Position numbers and translations under genes: made by a program
Origin: Betaproteobacteria bacterium
GTDB lineage: Bacteria; Pseudomonadota; Gammaproteobacteria; Burkholderiales; SG8-41
Direction: 5' to 3'
Assembly (NCBI GenBank): GCA_016202605.1
Contig: JACQOJ010000109.1
Coordinates: 1-42,702, forward strand
DNA: 42,702 nt
The notes under the pieces: generated by a model
What the model saw: the letters and a program-made list of their open reading frames with translations, nothing else
What the model was told of the DNA's origin: nothing
Databases searched by the model: none
Shown here: positions 29,866-38,401 of the stretch, piece after piece
Position numbering within the stretch: the stretch's first letter is position 1
Layout of the letters: each line of letters opens with the position of its first letter

Positions 29866-31002
29866 TCAGTCGAGCGTTTCACGGTAGCGGATAAGGGCGA
29901 TCGCCGCCGCGACCAGCAGGAACAACCCGATCGGCCACATGTTCGGCATGATCTCCGCCGGTCCGTTTCCCTTGAGCAGGATGCCGCGCAGGATGCGCAG
30001 GAAATGCGTGAGCGGCAGCACCTCGCCCAGCCATTGCGCCCACTGCGGCATCCCGCGAAACGGAAACATGAATCCGGAAAGCAGGATCGAGGGCAGGAAA
30101 AAGAAGAACGCCATCTGCATCGCCTGGAGCTGGTTTTTCGCGAGCGTGGAAAAAGTGAACCCCACGGCGAGATTGGACGCGATGAACACGATGAGCGCGA
30201 GCGATAGCAGGACGAGACTGCCGACCATGGGCACGCCAAACAGCGCCCACGCGGCGGCCAGGATGATGCTGACCTGGACGTAGCCCACCACGATGTACGG
30301 CACGATCTTCCCGGTCATGACCTCGATGGGCCGCACGGGTGTGGCGAGCAGGTTCTCCATCGTGCCGCGCTCGCGTTCGCGCGTCATGGCGAGCGAGGTC
30401 ATCATCACCATCGTCATGGTGAGGATCGTGCCGATCAGCCCGGGCACGATGTTGTACTGGGTGATGCCCTCCGGGTTGTAGCGCCGGTGGACGCGCACCT
30501 CGAACGGCGGCAATTGATTCTGGAGGTGAGCGAGGCTCCCCCGGAGATCGTGCCGGAACGCGGTCTGGTTGAGCGTGAGCAGGGCCGCCAGCGCGTTGCT
30601 GGTCGCCGCGGGATCGGAAGCGTCGGCTTCCAGCAGCAGCACCGGACGCTCGCCGCGCACGAGCTTGCGGGCGAAACCTTCGGGAATGGTCACGACAAAC
30701 TGCGCCTCGCCGATCGCCAGCGCGCGCTCGCCCGCGCGCGTGTCGGCGATGTGGCGCACCACGCGGAAATAACCGCTGTTTTCCATCGCCCGCACGAAGC
30801 TGCGCGCGAATTCGCTGTTGTCCGCCGCCAGCACCGCGGTCGGCAGCGCCTTGGGGTCGGCGTTGATCGCAAACCCGAACAGAATGAGCTGCAGGATGGG
30901 GATTCCCACCATCATCGCGAACGTCAGCCGGTCGCGCCTCATCTGCACGAATTCCTTCGTCAGCACCGCCCAGAACCGTCTCCACGAAAAATATCGATTC
31001 AT
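29866..31002 (-). CDS. ABC-2 type export permease
   Basis: Membrane subunit of an ABC exporter (YhhJ/YbhR-like). The 378-residue product has one helix near the N-terminus (MMVGIPILQLILFGFAI, about 30-47), a roughly 130-residue periplasmic domain, and five helices in the C-terminal half (about 180-370), with the NIVPGLIGTILTMTMVM and RERERGTMENLLATP signatures of ABC2_membrane_3. It lies 13 bp downstream of its ATPase gene. Only one permease is present, so a homodimer is inferred. The substrate is unknown. Confidence 0.93.
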   Translation of the reverse strand: MNRYFSWRRFWAVLTKEFVQMRRDRLTFAMMVGIPILQLILFGFAINADPKALPTAVLAADNSEFARSFVRAMENSGYFRVVRHIADTRAGERALAIGEAQFVVTIPEGFARKLVRGERPVLLLEADASDPAATSNALAALLTLNQTAFRHDLRGSLAHLQNQLPPFEVRVHRRYNPEGITQYNIVPGLIGTILTMTMVMMTSLAMTRERERGTMENLLATPVRPIEVMTGKIVPYIVVGYVQVSIILAAAWALFGVPMVGSLVLLSLALIVFIASNLAVGFTFSTLAKNQLQAMQMAFFFFLPSILLSGFMFPFRGMPQWAQWLGEVLPLTHFLRILRGILLKGNGPAEIMPNMWPIGLFLLVAAAIALIRYRETLD

Positions 31003-31015
31003 GCTGCGTGCGCCG

Positions 31016-31942
31016 TCACGACTCGAAATTGTCGGGCGCGTAGTCCATCATCTTGATGAACACGTCTTCCAGGCCGGGCTTGCCGCGCTGCCAGTCGAGC
31101 CCTGCGCGCTCGCGATACGGCGCGAGCGTCTGCGCGAGCAACTGCGCATCGGCGCCGCTTACATGCAAAGTATTGCCGAAAGGCACCACCATCTCGACGC
31201 CCGGCTGCGACCGCAGCTCGGCCGCCAGCGCGAACAGATCGTTGCCGGTGACCGTCCACGTCGTGAGTTTCGAATGCACGACCACTTCGCGCGCCGTTCC
31301 GGTGATCAGCAGCTTGCCGTAGGCGATATAGGCAAGCTCGTGGCAGCGCTCCGCTTCGTCCATGTAATGCGTGCTCACGAGGATGGTGATGCCCCGCGCC
31401 GCCAGCTCGTGGATCTGCTCCCAGAATTCCCGCCGCGCTTTCGGGTCGACGCCTGCGGTCGGCTCGTCGAGAAGCAGAAGCCGCGGCTCGTGCAGCATGC
31501 AGGCGGCGAGCGCCAGGCGCTGTTTCCACCCCCCCGAGAGCTGGCCCGCGAGTTGCCCGCCGCGCCGCGCCAGTCCCAGTTGCTCGAGCGTCGCATTCAC
31601 CGCCCGCCGCCGCTCGCGCACCCCGTACACCCGCGCGATGAAATCGAGGTTTTCCCGGATGGAGAGATCCTCGTAGAGGCTGAAACGCTGCGTCATATAG
31701 CCGACACGGCGCTTGATTTCGGGCGCTTCACGGAGAATGTCGAATCCGAGACAGGTGCCCTGTCCGCCATCAGGCCTGAGCAAGCCGCACAGCATGCGGA
31801 TGGTGGTGGTCTTGCCGCTGCCGTTGGGACCGAGGAAACCGCAGATCTGCCCGCGCTCGACGCGCATCGCCACGTCATCGACGACCTTGCGATCGCCGAA
31901 GATCTTGGTGAGGCCGCTCACGTCGATGACCGCGTCGCTCAC
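31016..31942 (-). CDS. ABC exporter ATP-binding protein
   Basis: Cytoplasmic ATPase of the same exporter. From the GTG at 31942 it has 308 residues: Walker A GPNGSGKTT (38-46), the signature LSGGWKQ (135-141), and Walker B LLLLDE (155-160) followed by PTAGVDP. A C-terminal domain (about 215-305) of the CcmA/DrrA type ends in GLEDVFIKM. The frame is open upstream, but that region is the antiphase of the membrane-fusion gene. The GTGA overlap with the preceding stop fixes the start. It is a single cassette, unlike the fused double ATPases of YbhF/RbbA-like systems. Confidence 0.95.
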   Translation of the reverse strand: MSDAVIDVSGLTKIFGDRKVVDDVAMRVERGQICGFLGPNGSGKTTTIRMLCGLLRPDGGQGTCLGFDILREAPEIKRRVGYMTQRFSLYEDLSIRENLDFIARVYGVRERRRAVNATLEQLGLARRGGQLAGQLSGGWKQRLALAACMLHEPRLLLLDEPTAGVDPKARREFWEQIHELAARGITILVSTHYMDEAERCHELAYIAYGKLLITGTAREVVVHSKLTTWTVTGNDLFALAAELRSQPGVEMVVPFGNTLHVSGADAQLLAQTLAPYRERAGLDWQRGKPGLEDVFIKMMDYAPDNFES

Positions 31943-32922
31943 GGCGTCACCCTCACCTCGACCGGCTGTCCGGGATGCAGCTTCACCGCGTCTTCGGGAG
32001 ACGGGCGCACCTCGATCAGGAACACGAGTTTCGCGCGATTCTCCTTGCTGTAAATCACCGGCGGGGTGAATTCGGCCTGCGGCGCAATGAACGTGAGACG
32101 CGCCCGGATGGGCTCCGCGCAACCGTCGCAGGCCACGCTCACGTCCTGGCCGACCCGCAGCGTCCCGAGCGCGGGCTCGGGCACGAAAAACCGCACCTTC
32201 AGGTTCCGGGGCGGCAGCAGACTCACGACCGGAGAGCCGGCCTGCACCCACTCCCCCTTCACGTACAGCGTATCCGCCACCAGGCCCCCGACCGGCGCGG
32301 TCGCCGATTTCTGCGCGAGCCGCCATTCGGCCTGAGCGAACGTCGCCTGCGCCGCGGCAACGGCCGCCTGTGCCGCCTTGATCTCGTCGGCGCGCGCGGC
32401 AAGCCGCGCGGTAGCGAGATCCGCATTGAACTGTGCGATGCGCGCACTGTCCCGGTCGCGCGCGGCGCGCGCCTCGTCGAGTTTTTCCTTGGCGATGAAA
32501 TTCTGGGCAACGAGCTGCTGAGCGCGCTTGAGCTGCGCTTCCGAGAGCTTGAGGCTCGACTCCGCCTGCGCGAGCTGCGCCCGGATCGCATCGAGCTCGG
32601 TCGGGCGCCGGCCCTTGCGCAAGTTGGCGAGTTGCGCCTCGGCGTTCTTCAACCGCTCCTCCGCCTCGCGCCGCGCCGCCGTTTCGTTCTCGCGCTCGAG
32701 CGCGAACAGCGGATCACCGGCCTTTACCTGCGCGCCGCGCTCCACGTGCAGGCGCTCGAGCCTGCCTGAAAAAGGCACTGCCACCCTGACGTACTCGGCC
32801 TCGACGTAGCCCTGGTAATAGGACGGCTCGCGCTCGCCGCAGGCAGCGAGCGCGAGCGCCCCCGCCAGAATCGCGGCGCCGCTGCCGTTCCATGGAATCC
32901 CCGCGGTGTCGAATTGCTTCAT
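31939..32922 (-). CDS. HlyD family membrane-fusion/efflux adaptor lipoprotein
   Basis: Periplasmic adaptor of the ABC exporter, 327 residues. The signal ends at LALAACGE (lipobox, Cys about 28), so it is probably an anchored lipoprotein. It has a biotinyl-lipoyl-like half (YVRVAVPFSGRLERLHVERGAQVKAGDPLF), a long coiled-coil hairpin (about 85-195), the second lipoyl half (KSATAPVGGLVADTLYVKGEWV), and a beta-barrel. Such YhiI/YbhG-like adaptors pair with ABC-2 exporters and an outer-membrane channel, which is not in the window. ATG at 32922 is preferred over an upstream in-frame codon because it precedes the lipoprotein signal. Confidence 0.94.
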   Translation of the reverse strand: MKQFDTAGIPWNGSGAAILAGALALAACGEREPSYYQGYVEAEYVRVAVPFSGRLERLHVERGAQVKAGDPLFALERENETAARREAEERLKNAEAQLANLRKGRRPTELDAIRAQLAQAESSLKLSEAQLKRAQQLVAQNFIAKEKLDEARAARDRDSARIAQFNADLATARLAARADEIKAAQAAVAAAQATFAQAEWRLAQKSATAPVGGLVADTLYVKGEWVQAGSPVVSLLPPRNLKVRFFVPEPALGTLRVGQDVSVACDGCAEPIRARLTFIAPQAEFTPPVIYSKENRAKLVFLIEVRPSPEDAVKLHPGQPVEVRVTP

Positions 32923-32941
32923 AATCCCTGCTGACGCCGTT

Positions 32942-33421
32942 ATGTTAAAGCAATTGCATCCTTTGCCCAAAGCGAGCCCATGGTTCTATGCATGGATCGT
33001 GGTGGCGCTCATCTACGCCGTGCCGGTGGCGATGCGCGGCTACGAGCGCGTCATGGAAGTCACGCACCACGCGCGCGAGCAGCTGATCGTGCAACATCGC
33101 CTGTGGGAACTGCATCCGGAAGTGCGCGGGAACCCCGGGAACTGGGCGCGGCTCGCCGCGCGCCTGCTGACGGACCGCCAGCTCATGCGCCGCATACAGA
33201 GCAAGTACGGGGAGGCGGCGCACGCGATCGAACTCGAGTACCGCAACGATCTCACGATCGCGCAGGCCGAAGTCATCGCCGCCGCCCTCGCGATCTGGGC
33301 GCTGCCGGTCGCGATTCTCTACCTCGTCGCCGTGCTGGCGCGGCGGCGCAAACGCCCGCCTCCGCCGCCGCCAGCGCCGGCGCGCCCCGCTTACGACGAG
33401 TCGCGCTACCGGCGACCGTAG
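32942..33421 (+). CDS. Hypothetical two-helix membrane protein
   Basis: A 159-residue protein that I do not recognise. It has two predicted membrane helices (about 13-31 and 109-135) separated by a soluble, charged domain of about 75 residues (YERVMEVTHHAREQ...KYGEAAHAIELEYRN). The C-terminus is proline-rich, including six consecutive prolines. The divergent HlyD start is only 19 bp away, so promoters must lie inside the flanking genes or be shared. No ribosome site is obvious at this ATG. Confidence 0.65.
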   Translation: MLKQLHPLPKASPWFYAWIVVALIYAVPVAMRGYERVMEVTHHAREQLIVQHRLWELHPEVRGNPGNWARLAARLLTDRQLMRRIQSKYGEAAHAIELEYRNDLTIAQAEVIAAALAIWALPVAILYLVAVLARRRKRPPPPPPAPARPAYDESRYRRP

Positions 33422-33512
33422 ATCGCGTTTTGTGGGATAATTCCCGCTCACCTCCGTTTTTCCCATCGGTGCCGCGCAGGCACCGATCGCAATGATCAAG
33501 AGGCACTCGCCG

Positions 33513-34478
33513 ATGAAACCGTTCACGCTTTCGATCCTCGCGCTCACGCTTCTCGCCGGCACCGGCGCCGCGCTGGCTCAGGCCTATCCGGCGAAGCCGA
33601 TCCGTCTCGTCGTGGGCTTCCCGCCGGGCGGCGGCGTGGACATCAACGCGCGCCTGCTCGCGCCCAAGCTCAATGAATATCTCGGGCAACAGATGATCGT
33701 GGACAACCGCCCGGGCGCCGGTACCAACATCGCCAACGAGCACGTGGCGAAATCGGCCCCCGACGGTTACACGCTGCTCATCAACACCGCCGCAGTGGCG
33801 ATCAACATGAGTCTCTACAAGAAGGTCCCATACGACACGCTGCGCGACTTCGCGCCGATCTCCATATTTTCGATGAGCCCGAACATTCTGGTGGTGCACG
33901 CCTCGGTCCCGGTCAAGAGCGTCAAGGACCTGCTCGCGCTCGCCAGAAGAAAACCCGGCGCGCTCAATTTCTCTTCGGCGGGCAGCGGCACCACCCAGCA
34001 TCTCACGGGCGAGCTGTTCAAGCTCAGGACCGGGACCGACATCGTGCACGTGCCGTACAAGGGCAGCGCGCCGTCCATGACGGCGCTGATCAGCGGCGAG
34101 GTCGATTTCTCCTTCGCCAACATCCCGGCGATATTCAATCACGTGAAGTCGGGACGCCTGCGCCCGCTGGCCAATGCCGGCCCCAAGCGCTCCGAACTTA
34201 TGCCCGGCGTGCCGACCATGAAGGAATCGGGCGTGAACGGCGTCGAAGTGGTGGTATGGTACGGCGTGCTCGCGCCCGCCAGCACGCCGCGCGAGACGAT
34301 CGCCACGCTTGCCGGCGCCATTCGCAAGGCGGCCCAGTCCCCCGACATCCGGCAGCGGCTCGTCGATCAGGGGGCCGAGCCGGTCGGCAACACGCCGGAA
34401 GAATTTTCGAAGCTGCTGCGCGAGGAGGTCACGCGCTGGGCGGAAGTCGTGAAAGTCTCCGGCGCCAAAGTCGACTGA
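33513..34478 (+). CDS. Bug-family (TctC-like) tripartite tricarboxylate transporter substrate-binding protein
   Basis: Periplasmic solute receptor of 321 residues. A signal peptide (MKPFTLSILALTLLAGTGAALA) is followed by the signature YPAKPIRLVVGFPPGGGVD and family motifs such as VDNRPGAGTNIA, PYKGSAPSMTALISGEVDF and GVLAPASTPRETI. No TctA/TctB membrane genes accompany it. This is common for the expanded Bug family in Burkholderiales-like bacteria, where many receptors are orphans. The upstream ATG at 33492 adds 7 residues; 33513, preceded by AAGAGG, gives the better signal peptide. The ligand is unknown. Confidence 0.95.
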   Translation: MKPFTLSILALTLLAGTGAALAQAYPAKPIRLVVGFPPGGGVDINARLLAPKLNEYLGQQMIVDNRPGAGTNIANEHVAKSAPDGYTLLINTAAVAINMSLYKKVPYDTLRDFAPISIFSMSPNILVVHASVPVKSVKDLLALARRKPGALNFSSAGSGTTQHLTGELFKLRTGTDIVHVPYKGSAPSMTALISGEVDFSFANIPAIFNHVKSGRLRPLANAGPKRSELMPGVPTMKESGVNGVEVVVWYGVLAPASTPRETIATLAGAIRKAAQSPDIRQRLVDQGAEPVGNTPEEFSKLLREEVTRWAEVVKVSGAKVD

Positions 34479-34484
34479 GATTGG

Positions 34485-34680
34485 ATGCCCGCCTGCGCGG
34501 GCATGACACATTTCTGTCATTCCCGTGCGTCTTGTCGTTCCCGCGTGTCTTGTCATTCCCGAGGAGTCGGGAATCCAGTTTCAACATTGCAAAATTGGAT
34601 GCCCGTCCCCCGACTACATCGCTCGGGGGCAGGCCGCACGGGCATGACAATCCCGCCGCCTGCGCGGGATGACAGGAGGC
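34485..34680. repeat. Cluster of TTCCCG...CGGGAA palindromic repeats between convergent genes
   Basis: Dense imperfect palindromes, including ATTCCC-GAGGAGTC-GGGAAT (a 20-bp 6-8-6 structure) and GGATGCCCG...CGGGCATGACA stems. TGTCATTCCCG-type words recur at 34515-34560. The 204-bp gap holds no gene. It lies between the convergent stops of the Bug receptor and the MFS gene, where it could terminate both; no T-run was seen. Confidence 0.85.
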
Positions 34681-34682
34681 AC

Positions 34683-35831
34683 TTAAAGGCGGGAAGCGGC
34701 GCGCACATCCCTGCGCATCAGCGCCCCGCCCCACGCAAGCAGCAACGCGTCCAGCCAGAACACCGGCACCATGCCCACGAAAGTGCCGATCGAGCCGAAG
34801 ATGAGCGGCATCACGACCTCGATCGCCTTGTTCACCGTCTGACGCAGTCCTATCGCTTCACCCGAGCGTCCGGCCGGCGCGCGGTTGTAGGCGAGGGTGA
34901 GCGACACCGGCGCGCCGCACCCCAGGCCCAGCCCCAGCAGGAACGCCATTGCGAGCAGCAGCGCGAAGCCGGACACGAACGGAAAGAGCACGCAGGTCGC
35001 CGTCGCCAGGAACAGCGATGAGGACAGCACCTGCTCCTCGCTGGAGCGCCTGACGAGCAGCGGCATCGCGCTTCGCACCAGCATCAGCGCGGCCGCGAAA
35101 AACCCCATGATGACGCCGATCTGCGACGCGGAGAACCCGATGGAGCGCGCGTATATCGGGAGAAAGAAATTGAACAGCTCCTGCCCGGTCTCCAGTATCC
35201 CGGCGGTGAGCAGCGCGCGGCGCAGCGGCTCGTTCCTGACGAGATCGAGCACGCGGTGCTCCGGCCGCCTGTCGTGCAGCGCGTGCGGCCTGGGCAGCCA
35301 CGAGGTGTAGAACACGAGCACCAGGATCGGCAGCGCCGGGAACGCGGCGAGCAGCAGATAGGTGGCGCGGTGCCCGATGAGGTCGATCGCGAAACCCGCG
35401 GTGGTGGGACCGAGGAGCGAGGTCAGCGCGATCCCCAGGCTGAAGAGACCGTAGTTGCGGGTGCGCATCTGCCCTTCGCCGAACGAGCCGATCAGGTGCT
35501 GGACCGCGACGACGTAGAAGATATAACACATGCCGATGAGGATCGCGGAGACGTACAGCACGCCGATTCCGGGGATCAGGAAGGGAAGCACGAGTCCCGC
35601 GAGCAGTCCGCACGCGCCCAACAGCATCGGCAGCCGGAACCCGAGCCGGTCCGAGAGCTTCCCGGCATAAACCGACAGAAACACCGGGAAAATAGAATAC
35701 ATCGCGAACAGCGTGCCGATCGTGAAGGGATTCGCCCCGAGGTCCAGCGCGTAGAGCGAAATCAGGACCTTGCTGCCCTTGAAGCTGGTGTGCGTGAGCA
35801 CCGTGACCAGCACGATCAGGTAGAACGCCAT
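34683..35831 (-). CDS. Major facilitator superfamily transporter
   Basis: Inner-membrane secondary transporter of 382 residues with about twelve predicted helices. The conserved loop 2-3 motif appears as VYAGKLSDRLGFRLPMLLG. The family group looks like YfcJ/drug-exporter-like MFS, but the substrate cannot be inferred. It starts 16 bp downstream of the cyclase-like gene and probably shares its transcript. The N-terminal helix carries an unusual short run, SFKGSKVLISLYALDLG. Confidence 0.9.
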   Translation of the reverse strand: MAFYLIVLVTVLTHTSFKGSKVLISLYALDLGANPFTIGTLFAMYSIFPVFLSVYAGKLSDRLGFRLPMLLGACGLLAGLVLPFLIPGIGVLYVSAILIGMCYIFYVVAVQHLIGSFGEGQMRTRNYGLFSLGIALTSLLGPTTAGFAIDLIGHRATYLLLAAFPALPILVLVFYTSWLPRPHALHDRRPEHRVLDLVRNEPLRRALLTAGILETGQELFNFFLPIYARSIGFSASQIGVIMGFFAAALMLVRSAMPLLVRRSSEEQVLSSSLFLATATCVLFPFVSGFALLLAMAFLLGLGLGCGAPVSLTLAYNRAPAGRSGEAIGLRQTVNKAIEVVMPLIFGSIGTFVGMVPVFWLDALLLAWGGALMRRDVRAASRL

Positions 35832-35847
35832 CGGCTCGCCTCGCGGC

Positions 35848-36762
35848 TTACACGCGGTACATCGACCGCCGGTCGCGCGAAAAGTGAATGATTTCGGACG
35901 GACGCTCGACGCGGCTGCGGCCGAGCATGATCTGCCCGGCGGTGTCGAGCAGCAGCTCGCTGCGCAGGACGTGTACCTCCTCGCCGCTTTCGAGCGAGAC
36001 GAAAGTGCCGTTGATGCTGTGGTCGATCAGATAGAAGTTGGTGCGCATGAGCTTGATGGTGACATGCTTGCGCGACGCGAACTTGTCGGCCACCACGATG
36101 TTGCAGTCCTGCGCCCGCCCGATCGTGACGGTGGGATGCCATTGATCGACGCGCGTGCGGTCTTCGTCGAGCGTCAGGAGCAGGCTCCCCGCGTCGGAGG
36201 GGATCATCCGCTTCGAATGCAGATTGACATCGGTCAGCTCGAGGTGGTCGGTGCGCCACAGCACCTGAAATACGGTCGATTCGTGGGCGCTGCCCTTGAG
36301 GATGGCGCGAAACACCGGCCGCACGCAGGACTTGAGCGCCGCCGACAGGCACTTCTCGGTGGTTTCGGTGGTCAGGATCTGCTCGGGCGTCGCCACCGCC
36401 GTCAGGTACGCGGCGACATTGACCGCATCCCCGAACACATCCTGTTCCTCGACCAGCACCGACCCGTAGTGCAGGCCGATGTGGATCATGACCGGGTAGT
36501 CGCCGGGCCGGGACGACGCGACCAGGGCCTGCATTTCACTCGCCGCGAGCACCGCGAGATCGGTGCTGGGGAAAACGCACAGCACTTCGTCACCGATGGT
36601 CTTCACCGCCCGTCCGTCGTAGCGCGGCAGCACGCTTATGACCGCCGACAGGCAGGCATTGACGATGTTGCGCGCCGCCGTATCACCGAGCGTATTGTAG
36701 AGGTTCGTGCTGTCGGATATATCCGCGAACAGCACGGCCATGGTTTTGACTTGCCGCGCCAT
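35848..36762 (-). CDS. Class III adenylate/guanylate cyclase-like protein with C-terminal FHA domain
   Basis: A 304-residue soluble signalling protein. Residues 8-150 form a CHD-type cyclase domain with metal ligands Asp14 (LFADIS) and Asp58 (GDE), base-contact Lys54 and Asp112, and Asn115, but the position four after this Asn, normally the transition-state Arg, is Tyr119 (NVAAYL). Residues about 195-290 form an FHA phosphothreonine-binding domain (GR 215-216, SRKH 230-233, NGT 251-253). No membrane helix is present. The frame reaches 36804 (TTG); ATG at 36762 is preferred. It is upstream of an MFS gene and downstream of pcm. Cyclase activity is uncertain. Confidence 0.9.
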   Translation of the reverse strand: MARQVKTMAVLFADISDSTNLYNTLGDTAARNIVNACLSAVISVLPRYDGRAVKTIGDEVLCVFPSTDLAVLAASEMQALVASSRPGDYPVMIHIGLHYGSVLVEEQDVFGDAVNVAAYLTAVATPEQILTTETTEKCLSAALKSCVRPVFRAILKGSAHESTVFQVLWRTDHLELTDVNLHSKRMIPSDAGSLLLTLDEDRTRVDQWHPTVTIGRAQDCNIVVADKFASRKHVTIKLMRTNFYLIDHSINGTFVSLESGEEVHVLRSELLLDTAGQIMLGRSRVERPSEIIHFSRDRRSMYRV

Positions 36763-36813
36763 AAATAGCGGCTGATGATAGCGGGGAATGTCCCCGTCCG
36801 ACAAGGAGCACGC

Positions 36814-36841
36814 GACTGATGGCTGACGACTGACGGCTGCC
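36814..36841. repeat. Heptamer array, 4 copies of GACTGAC/GGCTGAC type
   Basis: GACTGAT, GGCTGAC, GACTGAC, GGCTGCC in strict 7-bp register. It begins 7 bp beyond the pcm stop codon and lies in the 85-bp gap before the cyclase-like gene. Confidence 0.8.
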
Positions 36842-36847
36842 CGTTCG

Positions 36848-37534
36848 TCAGGCGAGGCCGGCGTGTCCGCCGGGCTCCTCCAGCTCGGAAAAACGCACCG
36901 GCAGAATCTCGCGTGCCGCGAGTTTGCCGCTCGCCGATTTTTCGACCAGGGTCAGGGCCTGTCTCTCGGGAATGCCGGTGGGGACCACCATGCGGCCGCC
37001 GGGTTTGAGCTGGCCGAGCAGCGGCGGAGGTATCAGCTCGCACGCTGCCGTCACCATGATTTTGTTGTACGGCGAATGTTCCGACCAGCCGTAATAGCCG
37101 TTGGCGACCTTGATTTCGACGTTGGTGTAGCCGAGCCGCCGCAGCCGCTTCTCGGCGCCCTCGGCAAGCTCCTGGATGATATCGACGCTGTACACCTGGC
37201 GCACGAGCTCCGCCAGTATCGCCGCCTGGTAGCCGGCCCCCGCGCCGATTTCCAGCACCACATCATCCTCGTTCAGCTCCAGCATGTCGGTCATCAGCGC
37301 GACGATGAACGGCTGCGACACGGTCTTCTCGTAGCCGATGGGCAGCGGCCGGTTGAGGTACGCGTAGGGCTGCAGCTCGACCGGCACGAATTCATGGCGC
37401 GGCACCCTGCCGACCACCTCGACCACGCGCTCGCCGAACACCGCCCGGCCCGTGTGCGCGGCGGTGACTTCCGCCTCGGCGATGATCTCCGCGAGCATTT
37501 CCGCCCGCAGTTGCCCGAAAAGATCGTTGCTCAT
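36848..37534 (-). CDS. pcm: Protein-L-isoaspartate O-methyltransferase
   Basis: Repairs isomerised aspartyl residues by SAM-dependent methylation. The 228-residue product has RVPRHEFVP, the pre-motif TVSQPFIVALMTDML, SAM motif I (VLEIGAGAGYQAAIL) and post-motif PGGRMVVPTG. ATG at 37534 (MSNDLFGQL) or 37543 could start it. It is divergent from nfi across 120 bp. The partner gene surE, often adjacent elsewhere, is absent here. Confidence 0.95.
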   Translation of the reverse strand: MSNDLFGQLRAEMLAEIIAEAEVTAAHTGRAVFGERVVEVVGRVPRHEFVPVELQPYAYLNRPLPIGYEKTVSQPFIVALMTDMLELNEDDVVLEIGAGAGYQAAILAELVRQVYSVDIIQELAEGAEKRLRRLGYTNVEIKVANGYYGWSEHSPYNKIMVTAACELIPPPLLGQLKPGGRMVVPTGIPERQALTLVEKSASGKLAAREILPVRFSELEEPGGHAGLA

Positions 37535-37654
37535 GACACTCATGACTGCCGGAACGATGGAAAATTCCCCGTGAGTTAGAATAATCCCGCAAAACGCGCG
37601 CGGCCGGAAGCCCCGCTCGCGCAAGCGTCGGATCGCAGTACCCATCGCGCATCA

Positions 37655-38401
37655 ATGGACTCCGGAAACAAGGCGAGAGATCTGTCGCACCGCTGGGACC
37701 TCACTCCCGCGCAGGCGGCGGCCGTGCAGGACCGGCTGCGCGCCGCAGTCGAGCGCCGCGACCGGATAGGCCGTGTCCGATTCGTCGCGGGCGTCGACGT
37801 GGGCTTCGAACGCGATGGGGAAATCACGCGCGCCGCGGTCGCCGTGCTCACCTATCCCCGACTGGAACTCGCGGACTACGCGATCGGCCGTCTTCCCACC
37901 AGTTTTCCGTACGTGCCCGGGCTGCTTTCCTTCCGCGAAATTCCGGCGGTGCTCGCCGCGCTCGAATGCCTGCGCGTGCGTCCCGATCTCATCCTGTGCG
38001 ACGGCCAGGGCATCGCCCATCCCCGGCGCTGCGGGCTCGCGAGCCACATCGGCCTGCTCGTCGATCTGCCGAGCATCGGCGTCGCCAAGACGCGTCTCAT
38101 CGGAACACATAAGGAGCCCGCTCAGCGGCGGGGCGCGTGGCAACCCCTCATGGACGGCGGCGAGACCATCGGCGCCGTGCTGCGCACCCGTCCCCATGTC
38201 AAGCCCCTTTACGTCTCGACCGGCCACCGCGTGAGCCTCGCGACCGCGGTGCGTTACGCGATGGCCTGCGTGACGCGCTACCGCCTGCCGGAAACCACGC
38301 GCTGGGCCCACCGGCTCGCCTCAGGACCGGCCGGCGAATTCGACATTTCGCGCCCCGCGCGTCACAATCGGCCAAAGCCAGGGAAAAGGAGCGGTAAATG
38401 A
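37655..38401 (+). CDS. nfi: Endonuclease V (deoxyinosine 3' endonuclease)
   Basis: Cleaves the second phosphodiester 3' to deoxyinosine, starting repair of deaminated adenine; some family members act on inosine in RNA. The 248 residues show the catalytic Asp48 (GVDVGF), the Tyr wedge in [11 protein letters not shown] (with Glu95) and [10 protein letters not shown] (Asp116). The C-terminus is extended and basic ([14 protein letters not shown]). It overlaps the NYN gene downstream by 4 nt (ATGA), so both are probably on one transcript. Confidence 0.94.
   Translation: MDSGNKARDLSHRWDLTPAQAAAVQDRLRAAVERRDRIGRVRFVAGVDVGFERDGEITRAAVAVLTYPRLELADYAIGRLPTSFPYVPGLLSFREIPAVLAALECLRVRPDLILCDGQGIAHPRRCGLASHIGLLVDLPSIGVAKTRLIGTHKEPAQRRGAWQPLMDGGETIGAVLRTRPHVKPLYVSTGHRVSLATAVRYAMACVTRYRLPETTRWAHRLASGPAGEFDISRPARHNRPKPGKRSGK

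Noticed and set aside
34485-34680. An insertion sequence remnant.
   Set aside because: No transposase fragment or terminal inverted repeats bounding a body; only stacked small palindromes.
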